Counted from the stretch's first letter, positions 1 to 8,043 are shown. The stretch is 64,000 bases of DNA from Xanthobacteraceae bacterium (GCA_022844205.1 JALHMF010000001.1:583023-647022), one strand, 5' to 3'. Notes: generated by a model not told the origin, from the letters alone. Program-made: numbers and translations.

Positions 1-220
1 CCTTATGGGCGGGCCAGAATATGCCGACCGCAATTCCCGACCAGATCGCATAATACGCCGCCGCCAAAACCGGCTGATTGTTATAGCCCGCGGTTAAACC
101 AAACAGTCGAAAAAAGTAATAGTAGCCTGTATCGGCCAACAGAGTGATGACAGCAATCAAAGCGATGGTTGTCACCGGAATCGCGCTTTTCTGTTGCAGC
201 GGTTGTTCTCGCACGGGCAC
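1..220 (-). CDS. Partial integral membrane protein, N-terminus only
   Basis: The gene is read leftwards and runs off the left edge. From a GTG at 220 the frame stays open for 73 codons. The peptide begins with a short polar, Gln-rich stretch, then has two hydrophobic segments at about residues 14-40 and 50-70, with a run of aromatic residues (YYYFF) at the end of the first. This is the start of a multi-pass membrane protein. No family can be named from the fragment. A second in-frame GTG at 214 is also possible, and neither start has a strong ribosome binding site. Positions 221-340, upstream, hold nothing I recognise. Confidence 0.5.
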   Translation of the reverse strand, partial: MPVREQPLQQKSAIPVTTIALIAVITLLADTGYYYFFRLFGLTAGYNNQPVLAAAYYAIWSGIAVGIFWPAHK

Positions 221-340
221 TCTCGTGATGCAGGAGTTTATTGATCGGGCCGTTAAAATAGACGAATATTGAAGCAACTTGTTATTTTAAATCAAACCCA
301 CGTCTGCAACGACTGGTATGGTTGAAACCGTTCGGGGATT

Positions 341-754
341 TTGCCGAAGCTGATGCCAAAAGCGAATTTACCGGTTCGACAACAATTGATCGGAGACCGA
401 AACTTGGAAAATTGGCTGGAAAACTACAAGCAGCTGTCTGGGAAACTGCGAAGCTTGCGGGGAGATGCATCCGAAATCATGGCTGCTTTCTCCAAAATGA
501 CGCAAGCCGCATTGGCGAAAAAATCATTGGACGCCAAGTCAAAAGAGTTAATCGCGTTGGGCATTTCCGTGGCGGTCAGGTGTGATGATTGTATTACATT
601 TCATGTCAAAGCAGCGCTCGACAATGGCGCCACGAAGGATGAAATCGTCGAGGTTTTGGGGATGGCGATCTATATGGGCGCTGGTCCATCGGTCATGTTC
701 GCAAGCCACGCATTGGATGCATTCTCGCAATTTGAAGCCACAAAGGAGAAATGA
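341..754 (+). CDS. Carboxymuconolactone decarboxylase/AhpD-like protein
   Basis: Small all-helical protein of the carboxymuconolactone decarboxylase (AhpD) superfamily, 137 aa from TTG 341 or 133 aa from ATG 353. The core motif CDDC-x3-H (VRCDDCITFH) carries the redox CxxC pair and the following His expected of AhpD-type peroxidase partners. A Gly-Ala-Thr turn and the conserved YMGAGPS segment follow. The helical N-terminal extension is usual in this subfamily. It is probably a thiol-dependent peroxidase or disulfide reductase; the electron donor is unknown. It stands alone, about 180 bp upstream of the exporter operon, and nothing recognisable lies in 755-936. TTG 341 has a GGGGAT stretch upstream, so the start is undecided. 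Confidence 0.8.
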   Translation: MPKLMPKANLPVRQQLIGDRNLENWLENYKQLSGKLRSLRGDASEIMAAFSKMTQAALAKKSLDAKSKELIALGISVAVRCDDCITFHVKAALDNGATKDEIVEVLGMAIYMGAGPSVMFASHALDAFSQFEATKEK

Positions 755-936
755 AAGTCCCTCAATTTAAGCAATAAGGCTGGTCTTGATGGATTCTAAG
801 GGGTTCTCCTTAAGCGTTTCCTCTAGGTAGGAAATGGCGGAGCTAATTACTATCGACGATGATTACTTGACCCGCATTACTCCGCTAGACTGCATGCACG
901 AATTCTGCTGTCCGCTCGTCGCTATATGAGGAAGCG

Positions 937-2097
937 ATGACCCGCCGCTATAAAATCATTGCTGCTTCCATTGCAGTAGTCGTAGCTTGTGCGATTCTGC
1001 TTGCATTTTTGTTTGGGCGTGCCGTGAGTGTCGAGGTCGCCCTGCGCGAACCAAATGTGCGGGCGGCTGTATACGGTTTGGGGACCGTAGAAGCGCGTAT
1101 CCTTTCGCGAATTGGTTTTGACGTTCCCGGCATCCTTGCTGAGCTGAATGCTGATCACGGTGATCTCGTAAAAGCGGGCGACGTATTAGCTCGCCTGCAA
1201 TCCTTTAAGCAGGAATCCCGGGTCAATAAGGCCAAGGCTGGCCTAGCCAATTCCGAAGCGGCACTTTTACGTGCCCAGGCTGCCGCTGATAAAGCGACGA
1301 CGCTGCTCGCCCAAAGAAAGCGCACCAACCAAAGGCGCCAGTCCTTGCTTGGCAAGCAATTTGTCTCGGAGGAGGCGGCACAGCAGTCGCAAATGGATGA
1401 AGATGTCGCCGTGAGTGAAATTGCCGTATCGAGAGCAGACATCGAAGTTGCAAAATCTCTGGTCAAGGACGCCCAGGCGCAATACGAGTATGAAAGCAGA
1501 CTTTTAATGGATCACGCGTTGCGGGCGCCTTACGATGCTTTGGTGATCACACGTCACAAGGAGCTCGGCAGCGCTTTGGGAAGCAGCGAGGCACTTTTCA
1601 CCCTTGTTGAACCGAAGACGGTTTGGATTCTTGCCTACATTGACGAATCCCGCGCGGGTCCCATTCGACTAGATCAGCATGCGATTATCCGTCTCCGCTC
1701 CCTGCCAGGTCAGTCCTTCAAAGGTAAAGTGACGCGCATAGGTTTCGAGAGCGATCGCGTTACTGAAGAGCGGCGAGTTTATGTTTCCTGCGGCGGCTGC
1801 CCTGAAGCCTTACATTTAGGGGAGCAGGCGGAAGTGGAGATCGAAACCGCGTCCCTTGCCGATGCGCTCTTGATTCCGGAAGCGGCAATTACCCAGTTTG
1901 ATGGAGCCAAGGGAAAAGTATGGACCATTGAGGATGGATTGATCCGCCAGCGCGAGTTCAGATTCGGACACCGTACTTTGGACGGGCGCGCTCAACTTGT
2001 TTCCGATCTGTCGAAAGGCGTGTCCATCATCATTAAGCCTTCCATGGGTCTCCAAGAAGGATGGGCCGCCAAAATTACAAATGGAAAAGCGCCGTGA
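937..2097 (+). CDS. HlyD-family membrane fusion protein (DevB-like)
   Basis: Periplasmic adaptor of an ABC exporter, 386 aa. It has an N-terminal membrane anchor (about residues 7-26), a lipoyl/barrel half starting around residue 55, a long Ala/Gln-rich coiled-coil hairpin (about 90-190), the second lipoyl half (ALRAPYDALV) and a beta-barrel ending near residue 385. The layout matches the DevB/HlyD adaptors that join an inner-membrane FtsX-type permease to an outer-membrane TolC-like channel. ATG 937 has a GAGGAAG site just upstream. The next gene overlaps its stop codon by 4 bp and the ATPase follows, so the three form one operon. No TolC gene is present in the window. The substrate is not evident. 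Confidence 0.88.
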   Translation: MTRRYKIIAASIAVVVACAILLAFLFGRAVSVEVALREPNVRAAVYGLGTVEARILSRIGFDVPGILAELNADHGDLVKAGDVLARLQSFKQESRVNKAKAGLANSEAALLRAQAAADKATTLLAQRKRTNQRRQSLLGKQFVSEEAAQQSQMDEDVAVSEIAVSRADIEVAKSLVKDAQAQYEYESRLLMDHALRAPYDALVITRHKELGSALGSSEALFTLVEPKTVWILAYIDESRAGPIRLDQHAIIRLRSLPGQSFKGKVTRIGFESDRVTEERRVYVSCGGCPEALHLGEQAEVEIETASLADALLIPEAAITQFDGAKGKVWTIEDGLIRQREFRFGHRTLDGRAQLVSDLSKGVSIIIKPSMGLQEGWAAKITNGKAP

Positions 2098-3227
2098 ACC
2101 TCGCCTATCGCGAAGTGCGGCATAAGCTTGGGCGCTTTCTGCTTACCTGCGTCGGATTGAGCTTGTTGCTGGGCGTCGTTCTTTCGATGATCGGAATCTA
2201 CCGCGGGCTCGTTGATGACGCACTCACGATCTTAAGAGTTCCAAAAATCGATATTTGGGTGGTGGAAGCGGGGACGTTGGGTCCCTTTGCGGAAGCCTCG
2301 CGAATTCCGGGCGATACTCGAGAGGCGATTGCTCGTTTGTCCGGCATCACGGCCGCAGGTGCGGTCACTTACCAAACGGTAGAAGCAAATCACGCGGGTC
2401 GAAAATTACGGTTGTACGCGATTGGCTATGAAGTGGGGCGGCCCGGGGGTCCTGAACAGGTTTCCGCCGGACGGTTAATCGTGCGCAGCCACTATGAAAT
2501 CATCGCCGATGAGCAAACCGGGATGAATTTAGGAGACCGGATTAAACTCGGTCGCCGGAGCTTCACCGTTGTCGGTTTGACAAAGCACCACGTGGCATCG
2601 GGTGGCGATCCGGCAATTTACATGTCGCTTCGCGACTCCCAGGTCCTGCAGTTTGAGCTTGCGCCACCAGCCGCAAGGCGTGAAATTGCACGCGGCGCGG
2701 CAGTCCTATCGCTGGATACGGTGAATGCTGTAGTGGCGCGGGCAGATCCTAAGGTCGACACTGAGGCAGTGGCGGATACAATTCGCCGCTGGAAACATCT
2801 CGGCGCAATGACGCAACAGGAACAAGAGAGAGTTCTTACCGGATCGGTCGTTGATCGCGCGCGCAAGCAAATCGGGCTGTTTACGGCCATTTTGCTCACC
2901 GTTTCGACGGTTATTATCGCGCTGATTATTTACACCATGACGATGGACAAACTACGCGGGATCGCGACGCTAAAATTGATCGGTGCACCAGATAGCAGAA
3001 TTATAGGCTTGATCCTGCAGCAAGCCGTCGCCATGGGTGTGATCGGTTTCGTGTTTGGCGCGGCGCTCGTGACGCTCGTGCATGGTCATTTCCCGAGACG
3101 GGTGCTGCTTTTGCCACAAGACGTCGGGCTAATTGGGCTTATTGTTCTTTTTGTCTGTATTGCCGCGAGCAGTCTGGGTGTCCGGGTTGCTTTAAAGGTT
3201 GACCCGGCAAATGCTCTTGGAGGGTAA
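2094..3227 (+). CDS. FtsX-like ABC transporter permease (DevC-like)
   Basis: Inner-membrane permease of the MacB/FtsX class, about 377 aa from GTG 2094. It has one N-terminal transmembrane helix (LLLGVVLSMIGIYRG), a large periplasmic domain (about residues 50-250) and three C-terminal helices (ILLTVSTVIIALIIY; a Gly-rich second helix; LIGLIVLFVCIAASS). This is the DevC topology. I prefer GTG 2094 because it forms a GTGA overlap with the stop of the adaptor gene and has GGAAAA at good distance. An ATG at 2061 in the same frame would overlap the adaptor by 37 bp. It acts with the adaptor and with the ATPase that starts 4 nt after its stop. Confidence 0.85.
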   Translation: MNLAYREVRHKLGRFLLTCVGLSLLLGVVLSMIGIYRGLVDDALTILRVPKIDIWVVEAGTLGPFAEASRIPGDTREAIARLSGITAAGAVTYQTVEANHAGRKLRLYAIGYEVGRPGGPEQVSAGRLIVRSHYEIIADEQTGMNLGDRIKLGRRSFTVVGLTKHHVASGGDPAIYMSLRDSQVLQFELAPPAARREIARGAAVLSLDTVNAVVARADPKVDTEAVADTIRRWKHLGAMTQQEQERVLTGSVVDRARKQIGLFTAILLTVSTVIIALIIYTMTMDKLRGIATLKLIGAPDSRIIGLILQQAVAMGVIGFVFGAALVTLVHGHFPRRVLLLPQDVGLIGLIVLFVCIAASSLGVRVALKVDPANALGG

Positions 3228-3231
3228 GCCA

Positions 3232-3960
3232 GTGGCGGCAGCCCCCAGCAGCAAGCAACCCCTCGTGCAGGTTGAGAAGATTTCAAAGCACTTCGGGGAG
3301 GGCGCGACCCGCGTCGATGCCTTGCGTGAGGTCAGTATCAGCGTTTATCCAAAGGAAGTAGTTGCTTTATTGGGGCCCAGCGGCTCTGGAAAAACTACAT
3401 TGCTCAATGCCATCGGCTGCATCATGGAACCCAGTAGCGGCCATCTGACCTTAGACGGCGATCTCGTTTACGATAACCGATGGCTAAAGTCGGACCTCCG
3501 CCGGCTTCGCCTCGACAAGATCGGGTTCATTTTTCAAACCAACAATCTGCTTCCCTTCCTGGATTGCACCGATAACGTCGCACTCGTGCTGGAACTGGCG
3601 GGCTGGGAGGGCGTCAAAGCGCGCTCGCGGGCAATCGAACTGCTTGATTATCTAGAGGTGGGTCACCGTAAACACGCCTTGCCAGCCAAATTGTCTGGTG
3701 GCGAGGCTCAACGCGTTGCTATCGCCCGTGCCTTGGCAAACCGGCCGAGCATCATTCTTGCAGACGAGCCCACTGCCGCTCTTGATTCTCGCCGGGCAGG
3801 AATTGTGATGGACTTGTTGCGAAAACTCGCAATTGAACAAAATGCAGCAATCATAGCAGTCACGCACGACGACAAAATCTTCAATCGATTCGACCGTATC
3901 TTCGAACTGAGAGATGGCATGCTTGAAGCGGATCGAAAATTAAAGGCGAAGGCTAATTGA
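3232..3960 (+). CDS. ABC transporter ATPase (DevA/LolD/MacB type)
   Basis: Cytoplasmic ATPase of the exporter, 242 aa. Walker A is GPSGSGKTT (about residues 48-56), the Q-loop lies in IGFIFQTNNLLPF, the signature is LSGGEAQRVAIARA, Walker B is IILADEPTAALD and the switch His is in VTHDD. The family (LolD/MacB/DevA) pairs with FtsX-type permeases. GTG 3232 is chosen because GGAGGG lies 7 nt upstream and it begins 4 nt after the permease stop; the frame also has TTG 3199 and ATG 3211. The stop codon lies inside a perfect FixK-type box that belongs to the next operon. Confidence 0.9.
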   Translation: MAAAPSSKQPLVQVEKISKHFGEGATRVDALREVSISVYPKEVVALLGPSGSGKTTLLNAIGCIMEPSSGHLTLDGDLVYDNRWLKSDLRRLRLDKIGFIFQTNNLLPFLDCTDNVALVLELAGWEGVKARSRAIELLDYLEVGHRKHALPAKLSGGEAQRVAIARALANRPSIILADEPTAALDSRRAGIVMDLLRKLAIEQNAAIIAVTHDDKIFNRFDRIFELRDGMLEADRKLKAKAN

Positions 3961-3997
3961 TCTGCATCAAAACCCGGGAATCTTTTGAGAATATACT
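3957..3997 (+). promoter_or_regulatory. FixK/FNR-activated promoter of the DUF6455-glycosyltransferase operon
   Basis: A perfect FNR/FixK palindrome, TTGAT-CTGC-ATCAA, lies at 3957-3970 and overlaps the stop codon of the ABC ATPase gene. A good -10 hexamer, TATACT, lies at 3992-3997. The box centre (3963.5) is about 31 bp from the -10 centre, which is the spacing of a class II FNR/FixK-activated promoter with the site at about -41.5. Transcription would start near 4004, just before an AAAAGG site and the GTG at 4015. Confidence 0.8.
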
Positions 3998-4014
3998 GAT
4001 TCAAAAGGTGTCCT

Positions 4015-4389
4015 GTGGGCAACATTTTCAGCCATTGGTTCGGTCGGTTTACTCGGATATTTGCACCGGGAGAGTTGAAGCAGCTTGATCGCCAGCAAAT
4101 CGACGAACTGGCCCGTGATGTGGGAGTCACCTCCCAGCAATTGATCTCGATGGAAGCGAGGGGGAGCGGTGCGGCTGATCAGTTGCCAGAACGTCTGCGT
4201 GCACTTCACCTAGACGAAAAACAATTGCCCGTTACGGACTGGGCCACCCTGCGAGACATGCAGCGGGTTTGTTCTGTTTGCGGCGCCAAGTGGCAATGTG
4301 AAAAAGATCTGCGTGATCGGCCCGACGATCCGAAGTGGCAAGAATACTGTCCAAACGCAGAAACACTTCGTGGGCTCATAAAACGATGA
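4015..4389 (+). CDS. DUF6455-like cysteine motif protein
   Basis: Small soluble protein of 124 aa resembling the DUF6455 family. It has an amphipathic N-terminus (WFGRFTRIF), a helical middle containing ELARDVGV, and a C-terminal cysteine set: CSVCGAKWQC followed by YCPN. The spaced cysteines suggest a metal site or a redox-sensitive fold; no function is established. GTG 4015 is preceded by AAAAGG. The gene sits directly behind a canonical FixK-type promoter, and its stop overlaps the ATG of the glycosyltransferase gene by 4 bp. Low-oxygen induction and translational coupling to the glycosyltransferase are therefore likely. Confidence 0.7.
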   Translation: MGNIFSHWFGRFTRIFAPGELKQLDRQQIDELARDVGVTSQQLISMEARGSGAADQLPERLRALHLDEKQLPVTDWATLRDMQRVCSVCGAKWQCEKDLRDRPDDPKWQEYCPNAETLRGLIKR

Positions 4390-5201
4390 GAGAAATTCCT
4401 TCCATTTATGTGGGTTATGACCCACGGGAAGACTCGGCGTATCGCGTGTTAAAATTCAGCGCGCTGAAATACGCGTCTGGACCGTTGAACATCTATCCCA
4501 TTCGCCAGGACAAGCTTCGGCGTATGGGGCTTTATCGCCGCGCCTGGATGCTTGGTAGTTCAAGCTTGCCGAGACCAAAATCGGATGAAGACATCTGGCA
4601 TCGGGACCTTTTTGATGGGAAGCATTTCTCCACTGACTTCAGCTTTTCGCGGTTTCTCGTACCATTCCTGAACCGGCTCGAGGGCTGGGCGTTGTTCATG
4701 GATTGCGACATGTATTTCCGTTCGGACCCGCTCGAACTTTTCCGCCAGTTCGATGATCCTTCCTTCGCAATCTATTGCGTGAAACACGACTATGCGCCGG
4801 CCGAGCCGATCAAAATGTACGGCAATCCGCAGACCCGTTACCCGAAAAAAAACTGGTCGAGTTTCGTGCTCTGGAATTGCAGTCACAAGGCGCACGAGTT
4901 TCTTACAGTTGACGATGTCAACACCAAGAGCGGCACGTGGCTGCATAATTTCATGTGGATTGAAGACAAGGATATCGGCTCATTGCCCGAATCCTGGAAC
5001 TGGCTAGACGGCCACTCTCCTGAAAATCTGACTGCAAAAAACGTTCACTTCACCCGCGGAGGACCATGGTTCAGAGGGCAGGCATGGGAGCCGCTGCGCG
5101 ATCAGGATGAACTCTACGCGCAGGAGTGGGAAACGCTGAAACGCGATCTGGATAATTTCGAAGCCGCTGAAGAGCGTCTGGAAACGGCTGCATTTATCTG
5201 A
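4386..5201 (+). CDS. GT8-like glycosyltransferase
   Basis: Putative nucleotide-sugar glycosyltransferase, 271 aa. The N-terminus (IYVGYDPRE) is the typical opening strand of GT-A-fold GT8-like enzymes. FMDCDMYF supplies a DxD metal/nucleotide motif, and HFTRGGPW near the C-terminus resembles the late His-containing motif of such enzymes. No membrane segment is visible, so it probably acts in the cytoplasm or at the inner membrane face. ATG 4386 is chosen because it overlaps the previous stop as ATGA. With its partner it lies under a FixK-type promoter and next to a DevBCA-like exporter, so a role in envelope glycoconjugates is plausible but not shown. Confidence 0.75.
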   Translation: MREIPSIYVGYDPREDSAYRVLKFSALKYASGPLNIYPIRQDKLRRMGLYRRAWMLGSSSLPRPKSDEDIWHRDLFDGKHFSTDFSFSRFLVPFLNRLEGWALFMDCDMYFRSDPLELFRQFDDPSFAIYCVKHDYAPAEPIKMYGNPQTRYPKKNWSSFVLWNCSHKAHEFLTVDDVNTKSGTWLHNFMWIEDKDIGSLPESWNWLDGHSPENLTAKNVHFTRGGPWFRGQAWEPLRDQDELYAQEWETLKRDLDNFEAAEERLETAAFI

Positions 5202-5252
5202 ATCTGCCGGTGAATCTGGACCAAACGAATCTCAATCGGAAATGGGCAACAC

Positions 5253-5459
5253 ATGAAAGCAAATGTTGGGACTGTCGATCGGATCTTCCGAATCCTCATT
5301 GGGCTGCTATTAATCGCCTATGCAATTCCATTAGGATTTTCAAACACCGGCTGGAACTGGGTTGGCTGGATCGGCGTCATTCCGATCTTGACCGCCGTCT
5401 TCAGCTTCTGCCCGCTCTATGCAATGCTCGGTCTGAACACCTGTCCTGCACGGCGCTGA
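5253..5459 (+). CDS. DUF2892 (YgaP-like) small membrane protein
   Basis: 68-aa inner-membrane protein of the DUF2892 type. It opens with the motif VGTVDRIFRILIG, has two transmembrane helices separated by NTGWNWVGW, and ends in SFCPLYAMLGLNTC, the family signature with two cysteines. The YgaP membrane part belongs to this family; stand-alone copies have no assigned role, though some sit in sulfur or redox contexts. The gene begins 50 bp after the glycosyltransferase and may be part of the same FixK-driven transcript. Confidence 0.85.
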   Translation: MKANVGTVDRIFRILIGLLLIAYAIPLGFSNTGWNWVGWIGVIPILTAVFSFCPLYAMLGLNTCPARR

Positions 5460-5553
5460 CAGCAAAGTCAGAATGCGGAGCCTGCCACGTGTGTAGTTCG
5501 ATGACGATTTGGGGAAGCAGACGTGTCTGGAGTAAAATGGCTGCCTGATGCAG

Positions 5554-5594
5554 TTGATTTGCATCAAGGCCGGCGGCGCGGAAGCCGGTACTTT
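5554..5594 (+). promoter_or_regulatory. FixK/FNR-activated promoter of the flavoprotein-hemN operon
   Basis: A perfect palindrome, TTGAT-TTGC-ATCAA, lies at 5554-5567. A -10-like TACTTT lies at 5589-5594, about 31 bp from the box centre, again the class II spacing. The inferred start is near 5602, about 45 nt before the ATG at 5648. HemN genes of bradyrhizobia and relatives are classical FixK/FNR targets, so site and target fit each other. Confidence 0.78.
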
Positions 5595-5647
5595 TATCTT
5601 CCATGGATTGAACGGTTTCGCGCAGGTGCTGCTGCGGAGCAGTTCCG

Positions 5648-6244
5648 ATGGATATCAGGACCATGACCCAGACAATTGCTGTCATTGATGGCCATCCCGA
5701 CCGGGACCAGCGCCATTATTGCCATGCGCTCGCTGACGCCTACGCAGCAGGCGCGCAGTCAGCAGGCCATGTGGTTCACCGCATCAACATCCGCGAATTA
5801 GATCTTCCATTTCTTCGCTCCCGCGAGGAGTGGGATTCGGGGCAGCTGTCTCCGATAGTGCGCGAATGCCAGTCGAAAATCGGGGCGTCTTCCCATGTGG
5901 TCATCATCTATCCGCTCTGGCTTGGATCGATGCCTGCAATGCTGAAGGCTTTCTTCGAGCAGGTATTCCGGCCCGGTTTTGCCATTCAGCAAACACAGCG
6001 TGCAGGCTTGGCCGGTCTTCTGAAAGGAAAGTCGGCTCGCGTCGTCGTGACGATGGGCATGCCGTCCTGGCTCTATCGCTGGTTCTTCTTCGCGCACAGC
6101 TTGCGCAGCCTGGAGCGAAATATCCTTCGCTTTTCGGGGTTCAAGAAAGTTCGCGAGAATCTCATCGGCAGCGTCGAGGCAAGCGCGCAGAAAAGGGAAC
6201 GTTGGCTGAAGAAAATGAGCGAATTAGGACAACGGGCAGCCTGA
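5648..6244 (+). CDS. Flavodoxin-like NAD(P)H:quinone reductase family protein
   Basis: Flavodoxin_2/NQO family FMN protein of 198 aa. It has the N-terminal phosphate-binding strand AVIDGHPD, a central IYPLWLGSMPAMLKAF (the W/P-rich flavin loop of NQO-type enzymes) and FEQVFRPGFA. It probably transfers electrons from NAD(P)H to a quinone or other acceptor in the cytoplasm. ATG 5648 has GGAG 8 nt upstream; ATG 5663 is an alternative. Its stop overlaps the hemN start (TGATG), and a FixK-type box lies about 80 bp upstream. It may supply or drain reducing equivalents around the radical-SAM HemN step; that role is inferred. Confidence 0.82.
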   Translation: MDIRTMTQTIAVIDGHPDRDQRHYCHALADAYAAGAQSAGHVVHRINIRELDLPFLRSREEWDSGQLSPIVRECQSKIGASSHVVIIYPLWLGSMPAMLKAFFEQVFRPGFAIQQTQRAGLAGLLKGKSARVVVTMGMPSWLYRWFFFAHSLRSLERNILRFSGFKKVRENLIGSVEASAQKRERWLKKMSELGQRAA

Positions 6245-7608
6245 TGGAAGATACATCGATCCTGGCCGGAGCGACAGGCAAGGAACGTGACGCAGTGCTG
6301 CTCGACATGGCTGTCCGGCCTGTGCCTCGCTACACATCCTATCCAACCGCGCCGCACTTCACGGACCATGTTAATGAAGCGACCTATGCTCGCTGGCTGA
6401 GGGAAATTCCTGCCGATACGCCCTTGTCGCTTTACATCCACGTTCCTTATTGTGCGGCGATCTGCAGTTATTGCGGCTGCAATACGAAAGCAGTCCGCCG
6501 TCTAGAACCTCTGAATGCTTACAGCAAGGCGCTATCTGCGGAGATCGCGCTGATTGCCAGTCAACTCCGGACCAGGCAGGTCAGCCGGATTCATTGGGGT
6601 GGGGGAACACCGTCAATCCTAGGGCCGCAAAATCTGATTTCCGTTTATCAGGAACTGGAAAGTCATTTTGAACTAGAAGCCCTGAAAGAGCACGCCATCG
6701 AACTTGATCCGCGCGTGGTTACACCTTTGCTCGCGGATACCCTGGAGGGGATGGATGTCACGCGCGTGAATTTTGGCGTCCAGGAATTCTCGCCGGAGGT
6801 GCAGGAAGCTATCGGGCGCGTACAGCCGTTCGGCACGGTACAGGAAGCCGTACGCCTGCTGCGGCAACGCGGCATTTCCAGCATCGGATTCGACCTGATG
6901 TATGGACTGCCACAGCAAAGTTTGAATGATATCGAACGGACCCTCTCGCTGGCGCTGCTCCTGAATCCGGATCGGATTGCAGTCTTTGGTTATGCGCATG
7001 TTCCCTGGATGAAAAAGAACCAGAAACTTATCCGAGAGGACGAGCTTCCCGGCATCGATGAGCGCTTCGGCCAGGCGGAGACGGCGCGCCGGCTTCTGAT
7101 TGCGGCGGGGTATGAACCCATCGGAATCGACCACTTTGCACTCCCGGACGATGAACTTGCCATCAAGGCCCGAAACGGAAGCTTGCGGCGGAATTTTCAG
7201 GGTTACACGGTCGATGACTCGCCAGCCCTGATCGGATTGGGCGCATCGGCAATCGGGAAACTGCCGGCCGGCTATGTGCAGAATATGCCGGCGACAACGG
7301 AATATGTACGCACCGTGCGAAACGGTTCCTTCGCCTGCGCTCGAGGCATTGAGCTTTCAAACGATGACCGGCGGCGGGCCGCCATCATTGAGAAACTGAT
7401 GTGCAATTTCTCCGCGGATCTGCGTTCAATCGACGCGCACAGTTTCGAAGAACAGTTCCTGGACGAGTGCATGAAAAACGGATTGATACGGCGAGAGGGC
7501 ACTCTCATCGAGGTGCTCGATAAAGGGCGCCCCTATGTCCGTTTGGTGGCTAGCGCCTTCGATCGATATTATCAGAAAGGGCTGGTGCGATACTCGACTG
7601 CTGTATGA
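6244..7608 (+). CDS. hemN: Oxygen-independent coproporphyrinogen III oxidase
   Basis: Radical-SAM enzyme of 454 aa that decarboxylates coproporphyrinogen III to protoporphyrinogen IX without O2 in haem synthesis. The [4Fe-4S] motif is HVPYCAAICSYCGCN, with cysteines at residues 70, 74 and 77 and the extra HemN Cys at 79. WGGGTPS and FDLMYGLPQQ are the SAM and substrate motifs, and the C-terminal HemN domain is complete. The length matches E. coli HemN. The N-terminal PRYTSYPTAPHF is the diagnostic HemN lead-in, which argues against a HemW-type paralogue. ATG 6244 is fixed by the TGATG junction with the flavoprotein gene. Expression under low oxygen through FixK is strongly suggested. Confidence 0.95.
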   Translation: MEDTSILAGATGKERDAVLLDMAVRPVPRYTSYPTAPHFTDHVNEATYARWLREIPADTPLSLYIHVPYCAAICSYCGCNTKAVRRLEPLNAYSKALSAEIALIASQLRTRQVSRIHWGGGTPSILGPQNLISVYQELESHFELEALKEHAIELDPRVVTPLLADTLEGMDVTRVNFGVQEFSPEVQEAIGRVQPFGTVQEAVRLLRQRGISSIGFDLMYGLPQQSLNDIERTLSLALLLNPDRIAVFGYAHVPWMKKNQKLIREDELPGIDERFGQAETARRLLIAAGYEPIGIDHFALPDDELAIKARNGSLRRNFQGYTVDDSPALIGLGASAIGKLPAGYVQNMPATTEYVRTVRNGSFACARGIELSNDDRRRAAIIEKLMCNFSADLRSIDAHSFEEQFLDECMKNGLIRREGTLIEVLDKGRPYVRLVASAFDRYYQKGLVRYSTAV

Positions 7609-7626
7609 CAGCAATCTTCGCAGGTC

Positions 7627-7860
7627 TCAGAGAACCAAGTCGATGAGCCATATCGGGGCACCGAAAGCCAAAGACCACAAGCCGATAACCGCGGCGAAGA
7701 AGCCCAGCGGACCCAAAATCCCGAATAGAAACATTCCGAAGCTGCCAAAGGTGATGGCCATCCACATCCAATACGCCCAACCCGTGATGACCAAGGTTGA
7801 GATTGCGAGGAAACCCGTGACTCCGATGGTCGTAATCAAATAATTAAATGTCGCTTTCAC
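7627..7860 (-). CDS. Small two- to three-helix membrane protein
   Basis: 77-aa very hydrophobic protein from a GTG at 7860, with GGAG 7 nt upstream of the start. Two to three membrane spans can be drawn: about residues 8-30, 33-50 and 53-75. Trp, Gly and Phe are abundant and there are no charged residues after the first few. It faces hemN tail to tail (18 bp apart). A FixK-like half-palindromic site and a hairpin lie upstream. The family is not recognised; a small microaerobic membrane protein is a guess from context only. Confidence 0.6.
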   Translation of the reverse strand: MKATFNYLITTIGVTGFLAISTLVITGWAYWMWMAITFGSFGMFLFGILGPLGFFAAVIGLWSLAFGAPIWLIDLVL

Positions 7861-7957
7861 GTTCTTGCTCCAGATTGTGATGGTGGTCTTTGTGGATCGC
7901 CGGGCAACCGCAATCTAATCCACCTAGTATCGCAAGAGTGAATTACCTTGATCTGAA

Positions 7958-7996
7958 CAAAATCGCCTCGGGGCCAGGTCCGGGGCGATTTTTTTG
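7958..7996. terminator. Bidirectional rho-independent terminator
   Basis: A 12-bp stem (AAATCGCCTCGG at 7960-7971 with CCGGGGCGATTT at 7980-7991, one G-T pair) is followed by seven T on the plus strand and by TTTT on the minus strand. It lies about 75 bp past the stop of the permease gene, so it most likely ends the leftward fixL-fixJ-permease transcript. A transcript starting at the FixK-like site at 8044 would have to cross it. Confidence 0.7.
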
Positions 7997-8043
7997 TTCA
8001 GGCTGCTACTTTAACAATTAAGCGCCCTCTCTGTCTGTAAACA

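Noticed and set aside
5830-6243. Upstream extension of the hemN frame inside the flavoprotein gene
   Set aside because: HemN homology begins at ATG 6244, and the overlapping flavoprotein frame is clearly coding.
7948-7961. TTGATCTGAACAA resembling a FixK box
   Set aside because: The half-sites are one base too close together and the second half is changed; it lies in the terminator flank.
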